A stretch of DNA of 16,164 nt from an uncultured Kiritimatiellota bacterium (GCA_934643865.1 CAKUCX010000075.1:1-16164), one strand, 5' to 3'. Shown: positions 6,957-13,419, counted from the first letter of the stretch. The notes: generated by a model from the letters alone, not told the origin. Numbers and translations: made by a program.

Positions 6957-8653
6957 CGCCGCCGTTCGATCCGCTTCTGGACCTCCTCGTGCAGAACGGC
7001 GTCCTCGACAAGGACGGCGTCGACACGATCCGCGAGGAGCAGGCCAACTCCGGCGGCAAGACCGTCCGCGAGATCATCGTGGACGGCGGCTACCTCGACG
7101 AGGACACGCTCCTCGGCATGATGGCGGCCTATCAGGGCTGCGAGGTCGTGGACCTCTCGAAGATGGAGCTCGACGACGACGTCGTCAACGCGATCCCCGC
7201 CTCCATCGCGCGCATGTACAACGTCCTCTGCGTGGGCGTGGACGGCAACAGCGTCACGCTCGCGACGTCCAGCCTCGTGGACCCGCGCGTCGCCGACGAG
7301 GTTGCCTTCTCCCTTTCGAAGGAAGTGCGCTTCGTCATGGCGCGCGAGAAGGACGTCAACGAGCGCATTGCCCAGCACTACGGCGACGCGAGCGATTCCG
7401 TCGCCGACATGCTCAAGAGCCTCGGCGAGGGCATGGAGGGCGACGAGAGCCTCAAGGGCGACCCGAACGACGTGGCCGCCCTCGAAGGCGCGGCGAACAA
7501 CAACGCCGTCGTCAAGTTCGTCAACATGATCCTCTACCAGGGCGTCGTGGACCGCGCGGCCGACATCCACATCGAGCCCTTCGAACACGACTTCAAGATC
7601 CGCTACCGCGTGGACGGCGCCCTCTACGAGGTGAAGGCCCCGGACGTCTCGATGGCCCCCGCCATCATCTCGCGCGTCAAGATCATGGCGAACCTCAACA
7701 TCGCCGAGCGCCGCATCCCGCAGGACGGCCGCATCGCGATCACCGTGGCCGGCCATCCCGTCGACCTGCGCGTGAGCTGCCTGCCGACGACCCACGGCGA
7801 ATCCGTCGTGATGCGTATCCTCGACCAGAGCGCCACGTCGCTCGACCTGGAGAACGTGGGCCTGCCCGAGGACGTCTACGAGCAGGTCACGATGGACATC
7901 GAGAAGCCGAACGGCATCATCGTCGTGACCGGCCCGACGGGCTCCGGCAAGACGACGACGCTCTACTCCGTGCTGCGCCGCATCAACACGATCGATTCGA
8001 AGCTGCTCACCGCCGAGGAGCCGGTCGAATACGACATGGACGGCATCGTGCAGGTGCCGATCAACCACGAGGTCGGCAACACGTTCGCGAAGGTGCTGCG
8101 CGCCTTCCTGCGCCAGGACCCCGACATCATCATGGTCGGCGAAATCCGCGACCTCGAAACGGCGGAAATCGCCATCCAGGCCGCCCTCACCGGCCACCTC
8201 GTGTTCTCCACCCTCCACACGAACGACGCCGCCGGCGCCGTGATGCGCTTCGTCGACATGAACGTGGCCCCCTACATGGTGGCCTCCACGCTGGAGGCCG
8301 TCCTCGGCCAGCGCCTTCTCCGCACGTGTTGCAAGGGCTGCAAGGAGGGCTACGACCCGGACGACGAGACGCTTGACCGCATCAACCTCCACCGCGACGA
8401 GATCGGCGGGCGGCAGTTCTTCTTCGGCCGGGGCTGCAAGACGTGCAACGGCACGGGTTACAAGGGCCGCAAGGCGATCTTCGAGTACCTGCGCGTCACG
8501 AATCCGATCCGCGAGCTCATCAACGCCCGCTCCCCCACGCTCATCATCCGCGAGAAGGCCCGCGAGCTCGGCATGCGCACGATGCGCGAGGATGGCGTGC
8601 GCGCCATCCTCGACGGCTACACGACCGTGGACGAAGTGCTGCGCTACACCTGA
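6953..8653 (+). CDS. pilB: PilB/GspE-type secretion ATPase (second copy)
   Basis: This second extension-type ATPase (566 aa) has the same plan as the first. An N-terminal MshEN-like domain (QNGVLDKDGVDTIREEQ, GYLDEDTLLGMMAAYQGCEV) precedes the core with ADIHIEPFEHDFKIRYRVDG, Walker A GPTGSGKTTT (Lys333), Walker B IIMVGEIRDLETAEIA and the His box FSTLHTNDAAGAVMRF. Its zinc motif is Cys460, Cys463, Cys495, Cys498. The Asp box reads EEPVEY instead of the usual EDPVEY. The frame is open for over 300 codons upstream, but that part is a shadow of pilT; ATG 6953 overlaps the pilT stop as ATGA. The two PilB proteins are clearly paralogous but diverged outside the core, so they may pair with different platform or regulatory partners. 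No pilC, pilin or secretin gene follows; the operon ends at a repeat cluster. Confidence 0.9.
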   Translation: MTPPFDPLLDLLVQNGVLDKDGVDTIREEQANSGGKTVREIIVDGGYLDEDTLLGMMAAYQGCEVVDLSKMELDDDVVNAIPASIARMYNVLCVGVDGNSVTLATSSLVDPRVADEVAFSLSKEVRFVMAREKDVNERIAQHYGDASDSVADMLKSLGEGMEGDESLKGDPNDVAALEGAANNNAVVKFVNMILYQGVVDRAADIHIEPFEHDFKIRYRVDGALYEVKAPDVSMAPAIISRVKIMANLNIAERRIPQDGRIAITVAGHPVDLRVSCLPTTHGESVVMRILDQSATSLDLENVGLPEDVYEQVTMDIEKPNGIIVVTGPTGSGKTTTLYSVLRRINTIDSKLLTAEEPVEYDMDGIVQVPINHEVGNTFAKVLRAFLRQDPDIIMVGEIRDLETAEIAIQAALTGHLVFSTLHTNDAAGAVMRFVDMNVAPYMVASTLEAVLGQRLLRTCCKGCKEGYDPDDETLDRINLHRDEIGGRQFFFGRGCKTCNGTGYKGRKAIFEYLRVTNPIRELINARSPTLIIREKARELGMRTMREDGVRAILDGYTTVDEVLRYT

Positions 8654-8730
8654 TCGGCGCTGTAAACGCACGAAGAACGCCGTGCCGTCGGGCGCGGCGG
8701 CGACGGAGAAGGATCCGGGCGACGTGCCCT

Positions 8731-8826
8731 GGTAGGGCGCGACGTCCTCGGCGCGCCGCGCCAACGGGGACGCCCACGAGAACGCCCACAGGCACGCGGG
8801 CCGCCGGGGACGTCGGCCCCTACCAC
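8731..8826. repeat. Palindromic intergenic repeat, copy 1
   Basis: This 96-nt unit begins GGTAGGGCGCGACGTCC and ends GACGTCGGCCCCTACCAC. With the T before it, the two 31-base ends (8730-8760 and 8795-8825) are inverted repeats identical at 26 positions: blocks of 8, 8, 5 and 5 bp separated by two 2-base internal loops and one position that is a G-U wobble in RNA. The loop is 34 nt. The form resembles a REP/BIME or small MITE; no transposase is present here. Confidence 0.85.
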
Positions 8827-8891
8827 GCACCCATGGTGCTGGCCCCTACCACGCACGTACCCATGGTGTCGGCTCCTGCCACGCACCACAT
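8827..8891. repeat. Spacer with CCATGG sub-repeats, long version
   Basis: This 65-nt spacer between copies 1 and 2 contains two CCCATGGTG boxes and extra fragments of the element end (GGCCCCTACCACGCAC and GGCTCCTGCCACGCAC). It equals the shorter second spacer plus one internal duplication of about 26 nt, so the cluster appears to grow by duplication of end fragments. Confidence 0.7.
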
Positions 8892-8987
8892 GGTAGGGCG
8901 CGACGTCCTCGGCGCGCCGCGCCCACGGGGACGCCCACGAGAACGCCCACAGGCACGCGGGCCGCCGAGGACGTCGGCCCCTACCAC
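8892..8987. repeat. Palindromic intergenic repeat, copy 2
   Basis: This copy is 96 nt and nearly identical to copy 1; visible changes include CGCGCCCACGG for CGCGCCAACGG and CCGAGGACG for CCGGGGACG near the 3' end. It is in direct orientation with the others. Its start together with the end of the preceding unit also forms an inverted CCCTACC/GGTAGGG pair. Confidence 0.85.
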
Positions 8988-9026
8988 GCACGCACCCATG
9001 GTGTCGGCCCCTGCCACGCACCACAT
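8988..9026. repeat. Spacer with CCATGG sub-repeat, short version
   Basis: This 39-nt spacer between copies 2 and 3 contains one CCCATGGTG box, followed by TCGGCCCCTGCCACGCAC and CACAT leading into copy 3. The last 32 bases match the end of the first spacer with one difference, so units 2 and 3 behave as a tandem repeat with a 135-bp period. Confidence 0.7.
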
Positions 9027-9121
9027 GGTAGGGCGCGACGTCCTCGGCGCGCCGCGCCAACGGGGACGCCCACGAGAACGTCCACAGGCACGCGGGCCGC
9101 CGGGACGTCGGCCCCTACCAC
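9027..9121. repeat. Palindromic intergenic repeat, copy 3, overlapping the rsmA stop
   Basis: This copy is 95 nt, with one G fewer than the others in its 3' arm (CCGGGACG). On the minus strand its TGGTAGGG terminus supplies the final Trp codon (TGG) and the TAG stop of rsmA, so the element reaches 7 bases into the annotated rsmA reading frame including the stop. Confidence 0.85.
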
Positions 9122-9921
9122 GCCACGGTGGCGAGCGACGTCGCGAGCGCGAGCCAGTCGTCGTTCGAGAGCTGCTCGGCGCGCGCGGTCGACGCGACCA
9201 CGCCCTTGAAGATCGCGCCGAGCTGCTTGCGGCGGTGTTCGAACGCCTGTTTCGTGAGGCGGTGGAAGAGGGCGCGCGCCGCCGGGGCGAGCGCGTCGTT
9301 ACGGTGGTGCCGCACGAGCTTCACGACGGTGGAGCCGATTTCGGGGCGTGGCCAGAAGCAGCTCGCCGCCACCTTCCGCACGGCCTTCACGTCGTAGTCA
9401 AGCTGCGCCCACACGCCCGCAAGCCCGCGCGTCTTCGAGCCGGGGCCCGCCGCCAGGCGGTCCGCGACTTCCGTCTGCACGAGGACGACCATCGTCTCGG
9501 GCGCCTGCGCGATGCGCTGGATGAGTTCAAGGAGGATGCGCGTCCCCGCCTGGTAGGGCAGGTTCGAGACGAGGAAGGGGAAACCGTCGCACGCGCCGTC
9601 CTTGATCGCATCAAGCGCGTCGCCCGCGAGGACCGTGAGCGTGGGCGGGTTGCCCAAGGCCCCGGCAAGCCGCGTCGCGAGGACGGGATCCTTCTCGACG
9701 GCCGTGACGGCCGCGCCGCGCCGCAGTAGCTCCTCGGTGAGGACGCCGAGGCCGGGGCCGATCTCCAGGACGCGCGCGCCCGCCTCCGGGAGGCCCGCCG
9801 CATCGACGATCGCCTCCAAGGTGTTGCGGTCGATGAGGAAGTTCTGCCCGAGGACCTTGTTGGGGCGGAAGCCGTTCGCGTGGCACCACGCCTTGACCTG
9901 CGCTGGGCTCGTGAGGTTCAC
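9115..9921 (-). CDS. rsmA: 16S rRNA dimethyladenosine transferase RsmA (KsgA)
   Basis: RsmA (268 aa) dimethylates two adjacent adenines in the 3'-terminal helix 45 of 16S rRNA during small-subunit maturation, using SAM. The N-terminal KVLGQNFLID (residues 22-31) is characteristic of the family. Motif I VLEIGPGLGVLT is at 51-62, the acidic end of strand 2 (AVEKDP) at 74-79, and the catalytic NLPY at 120-123. The C-terminal helical domain (FHRLTKQAFEHRRKQLGAIF) is also typical. The start is GTG at 9921, overlapping the surA-like stop as GTGA, which implies translational coupling. The last codon and the stop come from a palindromic repeat. A surA-to-rsmA order is also known from the E. coli surA-pdxA-rsmA cluster. 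Confidence 0.95.
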   Translation of the reverse strand: MNLTSPAQVKAWCHANGFRPNKVLGQNFLIDRNTLEAIVDAAGLPEAGARVLEIGPGLGVLTEELLRRGAAVTAVEKDPVLATRLAGALGNPPTLTVLAGDALDAIKDGACDGFPFLVSNLPYQAGTRILLELIQRIAQAPETMVVLVQTEVADRLAAGPGSKTRGLAGVWAQLDYDVKAVRKVAASCFWPRPEIGSTVVKLVRHHRNDALAPAARALFHRLTKQAFEHRRKQLGAIFKGVVASTARAEQLSNDDWLALATSLATVAW

Positions 9922-10856
9922 TTCTCGTCGGGGATGGGGTAGACCTTGATGAAGGCCGCCGCGCGCAGGCGCGCGATCCAGGCGTCGTGGCGGGCCTGGA
10001 CGAGGCGTGTGCGCACGTTGCGCGCGATCTGGTCGTAGGCTTCCGCGAAGGAAAGCTGCCGGCTCGCCGTCTCGGCCTCCTTGCGCACGATGAAGCCCCA
10101 GCCGTCGAGGTTGACGAGCTTGGAGACCTCGCCGATCTTGAGCTTCGCGATCGCCTCGGCGATTTCGGCGCGGAACGCCTCCTCGGGCTTCACGTCCTTC
10201 CAGAGGCCGCCGTCCTTCGCGCGGGAGTCGGCGGAAAAGGCCTTCGCGAGGTCGGCGAACGCCTCGCCTGCCGCGAGCCGCTTGAAGACCTCCTCGCCGC
10301 GCGCCGCGACGGATGGCGTCTTGTCGTCGGCCGGCGGGCGCAGGAGGATGACGCGCACGGTCGTCTTCGCCTCGCGCGCGTAGCGGTCACGGTTCATGAG
10401 GTACTCGTTGTGCATTTCGGCGGGCGACGGGTCCGCTCCCTTGTCCACGAGCTGGAACCGCATCGCGTTCACGATCATGTCGTCGCGGATCTGGTTGCGC
10501 CAGTCCGTGAGGGCGACCCGCGACTGGGCGAGCTGCGCGGTGAGCTTGTTCATGTCGCCGCCGAAGTTGTCCTTCACGATCTCGCGCACGCGGTTGTCGA
10601 CGAGCCATTCCTGCATGTCGAGCTTCTTCTCGCGCGCCGCGTCGAGGATGAGGCGGCGGTTGATCGCCTCCTCGACGGCGTTGCTGTAGGCTACGCGGAA
10701 GTCCTGCTTGGGGCCGCGCCGCATCTCGTTCACGACGTCGCCGACGGTGATGACGGCGTCGTTGACCTTGGCCGCGAGGCCGTCGAGCGTCGCGCCCTGC
10801 GCGAGGGCGGCGATGGCGCATGTGCCGAGCGCCGTTGCAAAAGAGCCTGTCTTCAT
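9918..10856 (-). CDS. SurA/PrsA-like periplasmic chaperone, degenerate parvulin
   Basis: This 312-aa exported protein has a signal peptide (MKTGSFATALGTCAIAALAQG, cleavage likely after ALA near residue 19). A SurA-N type helical chaperone domain follows (about 22-160; VNDAVITVGDVVNEM and VEEAINRRLILDAAREKKL are typical), then a rotamase-like domain (about 165-260; FADLAKAFSADSRAKDGGLW). The histidines expected at the two ends of an active parvulin domain are absent: the first strand reads VRVILLRP instead of xRHIL, and the last reads GWGFIVRKE instead of GYHIIK. It is therefore probably a chaperone for outer membrane or secreted proteins without isomerase activity. Start ATG 10856 is chosen because the signal peptide begins there and the -10 box lies just upstream; the longer frame would start inside the promoter. 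It is translationally coupled to rsmA. Confidence 0.85.
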   Translation of the reverse strand: MKTGSFATALGTCAIAALAQGATLDGLAAKVNDAVITVGDVVNEMRRGPKQDFRVAYSNAVEEAINRRLILDAAREKKLDMQEWLVDNRVREIVKDNFGGDMNKLTAQLAQSRVALTDWRNQIRDDMIVNAMRFQLVDKGADPSPAEMHNEYLMNRDRYAREAKTTVRVILLRPPADDKTPSVAARGEEVFKRLAAGEAFADLAKAFSADSRAKDGGLWKDVKPEEAFRAEIAEAIAKLKIGEVSKLVNLDGWGFIVRKEAETASRQLSFAEAYDQIARNVRTRLVQARHDAWIARLRAAAFIKVYPIPDEK

Positions 10857-10863
10857 GGCGGTG

Positions 10864-10892
10864 AGCATACCAAAACGCGGCCGCGCGCGCAA
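10864..10892 (-). promoter_or_regulatory. Promoter of the surA-like-rsmA operon, predicted leaderless
   Basis: On the minus strand TTGCGC (10892-10887), a 17-bp spacer and TATGCT (10869-10864) form a promoter; TTTTGG directly precedes the -10 box, giving a TGn extension. The predicted start of transcription, seven bases on, is about 10857, one base before the ATG at 10856. There is no room for and no sign of a Shine-Dalgarno sequence. Confidence 0.75.
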
Positions 10893-10907
10893 GACGCACG
10901 GGGCGAT

Positions 10908-10918
10908 GGGGGGGGGGG
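10908..10918. repeat. Homopolymer of eleven G
   Basis: A run of 11 G lies between the mnmE stop and the surA-like promoter, about 50-60 bp upstream of the predicted surA-like start of transcription. Such tracts slip easily. It lies outside both coding regions and outside the -35/-10 spacer, so a length change would at most affect the upstream promoter region or the mnmE 3' end. A sequencing or assembly length error is also possible. Confidence 0.8.
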
Positions 10919-10922
10919 ATGC

Positions 10923-12251
10923 CTACTTCCCCACGCAGAAGCGGCTGAACAGGGCGTCGAGGAGGTCGTCCGCGTAGACCTTGCCGAGCATCTGGCCGAG
11001 CGCCTCGCCCGCCGCGCGCAGCTCGTTCGCCGCGACGACCCAGTCGGCGCCGGCGAGCGCGGCGTCCGCGCGCGCGAGCGCCGCGTCGGCCGCGAGGAGG
11101 CCGTCCTTCTGGCGCGTCGTCACGTCCGCGCCCGTCTCCTCCGCGCGCTTCGCCGCCTGCCGGGCGAGAGCGCGCGCGATTGCCGCGCGCAGTTCGTCCA
11201 GCCCCTCGCCCGTGACGGCGGAGACGCAGAGCCCGGCCGGCTTCGCCCCGCGCGCCGCGTCGCATTTCGACCACACGCGCAGCTCGCGGCCGTCCGCCGG
11301 CCGCGCGGCCGCCCCGTCCGCCGCCCCGCAGGGGACAAGCCGCAGGACGAGGTCGGCCGCGTCGATGAGCGCCGCCGCGCGCGCGACGCCTTCGGCCTCC
11401 ACCGCGTCGCGCGCCTCGCGCAGGCCCGCCGTGTCGACGAGCCGCACGGGCCATCCGCCGATCTCCATCCAGTCCTCGATTGCGTCGCGCGTCGTGCCCG
11501 CGATGTCCGAGACGATCGCGCGCCGTTCGCCGAGCAGTGCGTTCAGCAGCGAGCTCTTGCCCGCGTTCGGCGCGCCCGCGAGGACGACGCGCGCGCCCTC
11601 GCGGAGGAGGCGGCCCTCGCGCGCCGTCGAGAGCTTGCGCGCGACGGCCTCGCGCAGGTCGCCGAGCGCCGCGCGCAGCGCGCCCGCGAAGTCCGCCGGC
11701 AGCTCCTCTTCGCTGACGTCAAGCGCGTGCTCGACCTGCGACGAGAGATCGAGCGCCGCCGCGTAGAGCGCCTCCAGCGCGCGCGACGGCGCGCCGCCGA
11801 GGCGCGCGACGGCGTCGTCCGCCGCGCGCGCCGTCTTCGCGTCGATGAGGTCGAGGACGGCCTCCGCCGCGCCGAGGTCGAGCCGCCCGTTCAGGAAGGC
11901 GCGCGCCGTGAACTCGCCGCGCCGCGCGAGGCGCGCGCCCGCCGCGAGGCACGCTTCGAGGACGCGCCGGGGCGCGACGCTGCCGCCGTGCCCCTGCAGC
12001 TCGACGACGTCTTCGCCCGTGTAGCTGTGCGGGGCGGCGAAGACGAGGACGAGCCCGTCGTCGAGGACGGCCGGGCCGCCCGGCGCGCGAAAGGCCGCGT
12101 GGAAGAAGCGCCCCGCCTGCGCCCGGCCGACCGCGCGCCCCGTGAGCGCGCGCGCGACGCGGAAGGCGTCGGGGCCGCTCACGCGCACGACGGCGACGCC
12201 GCCCCGGCCCGGCGCCGTCGCGATGGCGGCGATCGTGTCCGCGCCGCTCAC
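10923..12251 (-). CDS. mnmE: tRNA uridine-5-carboxymethylaminomethyl GTPase MnmE
   Basis: MnmE (442 aa; older name TrmE) works with MnmG to modify U34 of certain tRNAs. The N-terminal folate-binding domain starts DTIAAIATAPGRGGVAVVRV; EFTARAFLNGRLDLGAAEAV (113-132) is the strongly conserved signature. The inserted G domain has G1 GAPNAGKSS (226-234), G2 AGTTRD (251-256), G3 DTAGLRE (273-279) and G4 SKCD (328-331, where NKxD is usual). The C terminus FCVGK (438-442) matches the conserved CxGK with its essential cysteine (Cys439). The start is GTG 12251, overlapping the transporter stop as GTGA. The partner mnmG is not in the window. It probably has no promoter of its own and is expressed through the transporter transcript. 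Confidence 0.95.
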   Translation of the reverse strand: MSGADTIAAIATAPGRGGVAVVRVSGPDAFRVARALTGRAVGRAQAGRFFHAAFRAPGGPAVLDDGLVLVFAAPHSYTGEDVVELQGHGGSVAPRRVLEACLAAGARLARRGEFTARAFLNGRLDLGAAEAVLDLIDAKTARAADDAVARLGGAPSRALEALYAAALDLSSQVEHALDVSEEELPADFAGALRAALGDLREAVARKLSTAREGRLLREGARVVLAGAPNAGKSSLLNALLGERRAIVSDIAGTTRDAIEDWMEIGGWPVRLVDTAGLREARDAVEAEGVARAAALIDAADLVLRLVPCGAADGAAARPADGRELRVWSKCDAARGAKPAGLCVSAVTGEGLDELRAAIARALARQAAKRAEETGADVTTRQKDGLLAADAALARADAALAGADWVVAANELRAAGEALGQMLGKVYADDLLDALFSRFCVGK

Positions 12252-13204
12252 GCGCCCCCCCCGAAGAGCCAGAGCGCGCCGCCGACGAGCGGCGGCATCG
12301 TGAGCATCGAGAGAAGCGTCGTCCCCGAGACGAGGCCGGCCGAGAGGGCGACGTCGCGGTCGTAGCGGACGGCGAACATCGAGGTGAGCGCCGCCACGGG
12401 CGCGGAGGCCGCCGTCACGATCGCGACGGCCATCTTCGGCTCAAGCGCGACGCCGAGGCGCACGAGCGCCCAGACGAGCGCGAGGAACGCGCCGGGGACG
12501 GCGACGAGGCGCAGCGCGCCCGCGAGGTACGCCTTCGGGAGGCGCGCGACGGGGCCGAGCGCCGCTGTCGCGAGATTCGCGCCGATGATGATCATCGCAA
12601 GGGGCGTGTTGAGGTCCGCCATCATCTTGACGGGCGTGCCGACGGCCTCCGGCAGCGGCCAGGAGAAGAGGAAGAGGGGCAGGCCGAGCGCGACGCCGAC
12701 GGAGCCGGGGTTCAGGAAGAGCGTCAGGGGGCGCACGTCCTTCAGCGAGCCGCAGAACGCGACGAGCCCCCAGCTCCAGAAGACGAGGTTGAAGACGACG
12801 ACGTAGGCGATGCCGTAGAAGACGCCGTCCGCGCCGAGGAGCGCGTATTCGAGCGGGATGCCCATGAACCCCGCGTTGGAGAAGACGATGGCCGCGCGGA
12901 GGACGCTGCGCGTCCGGACGGCGCGGTCGCGGACGAGCAGGCAGGCGGCCGCCAGGCCGAGCGCGTGCGCGAGCGCCGCAAGCGCGAACGCCCAGCCGAG
13001 GCCGACGAGGAGGCGCGGCTCGTAGGGGTGCGCTTGGAAGGCGTGGACGATGAGGCAGGGCGTGACGACGAGGATGAGCAGGTCGGCCATCCCCTTCAGC
13101 GAGGCTTCGCCCAGGATTTTCGTCCGGCGGCAGACGAACCCCACGCCCATCAACAGGAAGAGGATGCCCACCTGACGGGCCACGGCGACGAGACTTTCCA
13201 GCAT
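12248..13204 (-). CDS. AEC-family (auxin efflux carrier-like) transporter
   Basis: This 318-aa inner membrane protein has about ten hydrophobic segments in the two-repeat pattern of the AEC family (PF03547 type). Family-like segments are SNAGFMGIPLEYALLG, FLNPGSVGVALGLPLFLF and ADLNTPLAMIIIGANLATA. Bacterial members export or exchange small organic acids such as malate; the substrate here is unknown. ATG 13204 is the first in-frame start, lies about 5 nt after the predicted transcription start and has no Shine-Dalgarno sequence. Its last codons run through a G8 tract on the coding strand (12255-12262), and its stop overlaps the mnmE start by 4 nt. The pairing with mnmE is probably transcriptional rather than functional. 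Confidence 0.87.
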   Translation of the reverse strand: MLESLVAVARQVGILFLLMGVGFVCRRTKILGEASLKGMADLLILVVTPCLIVHAFQAHPYEPRLLVGLGWAFALAALAHALGLAAACLLVRDRAVRTRSVLRAAIVFSNAGFMGIPLEYALLGADGVFYGIAYVVVFNLVFWSWGLVAFCGSLKDVRPLTLFLNPGSVGVALGLPLFLFSWPLPEAVGTPVKMMADLNTPLAMIIIGANLATAALGPVARLPKAYLAGALRLVAVPGAFLALVWALVRLGVALEPKMAVAIVTAASAPVAALTSMFAVRYDRDVALSAGLVSGTTLLSMLTMPPLVGGALWLFGGGA

Positions 13205-13215
13205 GACGGGGCGAG

Positions 13216-13227
13216 ATTATACCAAAA
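13216..13227 (-). promoter_or_regulatory. Promoter of the AEC transporter-mnmE operon
   Basis: TTTTGGTATAAT on the minus strand is a consensus -10 box with a TGn extension and is identical over 12 bases to the element before ybeY. No good -35 hexamer is seen. Transcription is expected to start near 13209, about five bases before the ATG at 13204. It is divergent to the lpxK promoter; a small perfect palindrome (GAGGC G GCCTC, 13235-13245) lies between the two -10 boxes. Confidence 0.75.
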
Positions 13228-13249
13228 TCGCGGAGAGGCGGCCTCCATG

Positions 13250-13258
13250 TGCTATACT
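13250..13258 (+). promoter_or_regulatory. Extended -10 promoter of lpxK
   Basis: TGCTATACT at 13250-13258 is the same extended -10 string as before the beta-mannosidase. Transcription should start near 13265, leaving a leader of about 155 nt before the lpxK GTG at 13420, unlike the very short leaders of its neighbours. No convincing -35 hexamer is seen. Confidence 0.65.
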
Positions 13259-13332
13259 ATGTCGAACGACAGGAGCCGCGCGGGATGCGTGGCGCGAGGA
13301 AACTGACCGTGAAGAGAAGGAGGGCGAGAGCC

Positions 13333-13404
13333 ATGAGGGGAAGGGGCATGCCGGCCGTCGGCATGGCGCGTGGCGCCGCCTGCGCGGGCGCGGAGGAGAG
13401 ATAA
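13333..13404 (+). CDS. Possible small leader ORF upstream of lpxK
   Basis: An ATG at 13333 sits 9 nt after a perfect AAGGAGG (13317-13323) and opens a 23-codon frame (MRGRGMPAVGMARGAA then CAGAEER) that stops at TAA 13402-13404. An alternative ATG at 13285 in the same frame, itself 9 nt after AGGAG (13271-13275), would make a very basic 39-aa peptide. The frame is the same as lpxK, whose GTG follows 15 nt after the TAA. I do not recognise the peptide. It could be a regulatory leader peptide, a decoy of a purine-rich leader, or the remains of an older lpxK N terminus. Evidence is limited to the ribosome binding site and position. Confidence 0.35.
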   Translation: MRGRGMPAVGMARGAACAGAEER

Positions 13405-13419
13405 GGACGGGCCGGTGAC

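Larger units (their letters stand above)
8654..9114. other. Gene-free convergent region filled with palindromic repeats
   Basis: This 461-bp gap separates convergent pilB (+) and rsmA (-). The first 77 bases show nothing recognisable. The rest is three copies of a ~96-nt element with inverted ends, separated by spacers that are themselves related. Open frames across it give low-complexity Arg/Gly/Pro-rich peptides in several frames at once and have no ribosome binding site, so I do not call a gene. No intrinsic terminator with a T run is visible for either flanking operon; the palindromes themselves may end or protect both transcripts. Confidence 0.8.

Noticed and set aside
6875..8830. 651-aa open frame on the minus strand
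   Set aside because: It is a shadow of the second pilB; composition is Val/His/Asp/Arg-rich with no recognisable motif.
8644..9060. Repetitive protein encoded by the repeat cluster (minus-strand frames at 8644-9060 and 8820-9026)
   Set aside because: The repeats stay open in several frames because of their composition; the 161-bp and 135-bp offsets put copies 1 and 2 in different frames, and there is no ribosome binding site.
8731..9121. CRISPR array
   Set aside because: Units are ~96 nt with long internal palindromes, only three copies, and spacers are related to each other rather than unique.
9987..12365. 792-aa open frame on the plus strand
   Set aside because: It is low complexity and antisense to the surA-like gene and mnmE, both of which have strong family motifs on the minus strand.
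13259..13306. Short ORF starting at the ATG overlapping the lpxK -10 region
   Set aside because: The ATG would lie upstream of the predicted transcription start, so it would not be in the mRNA.
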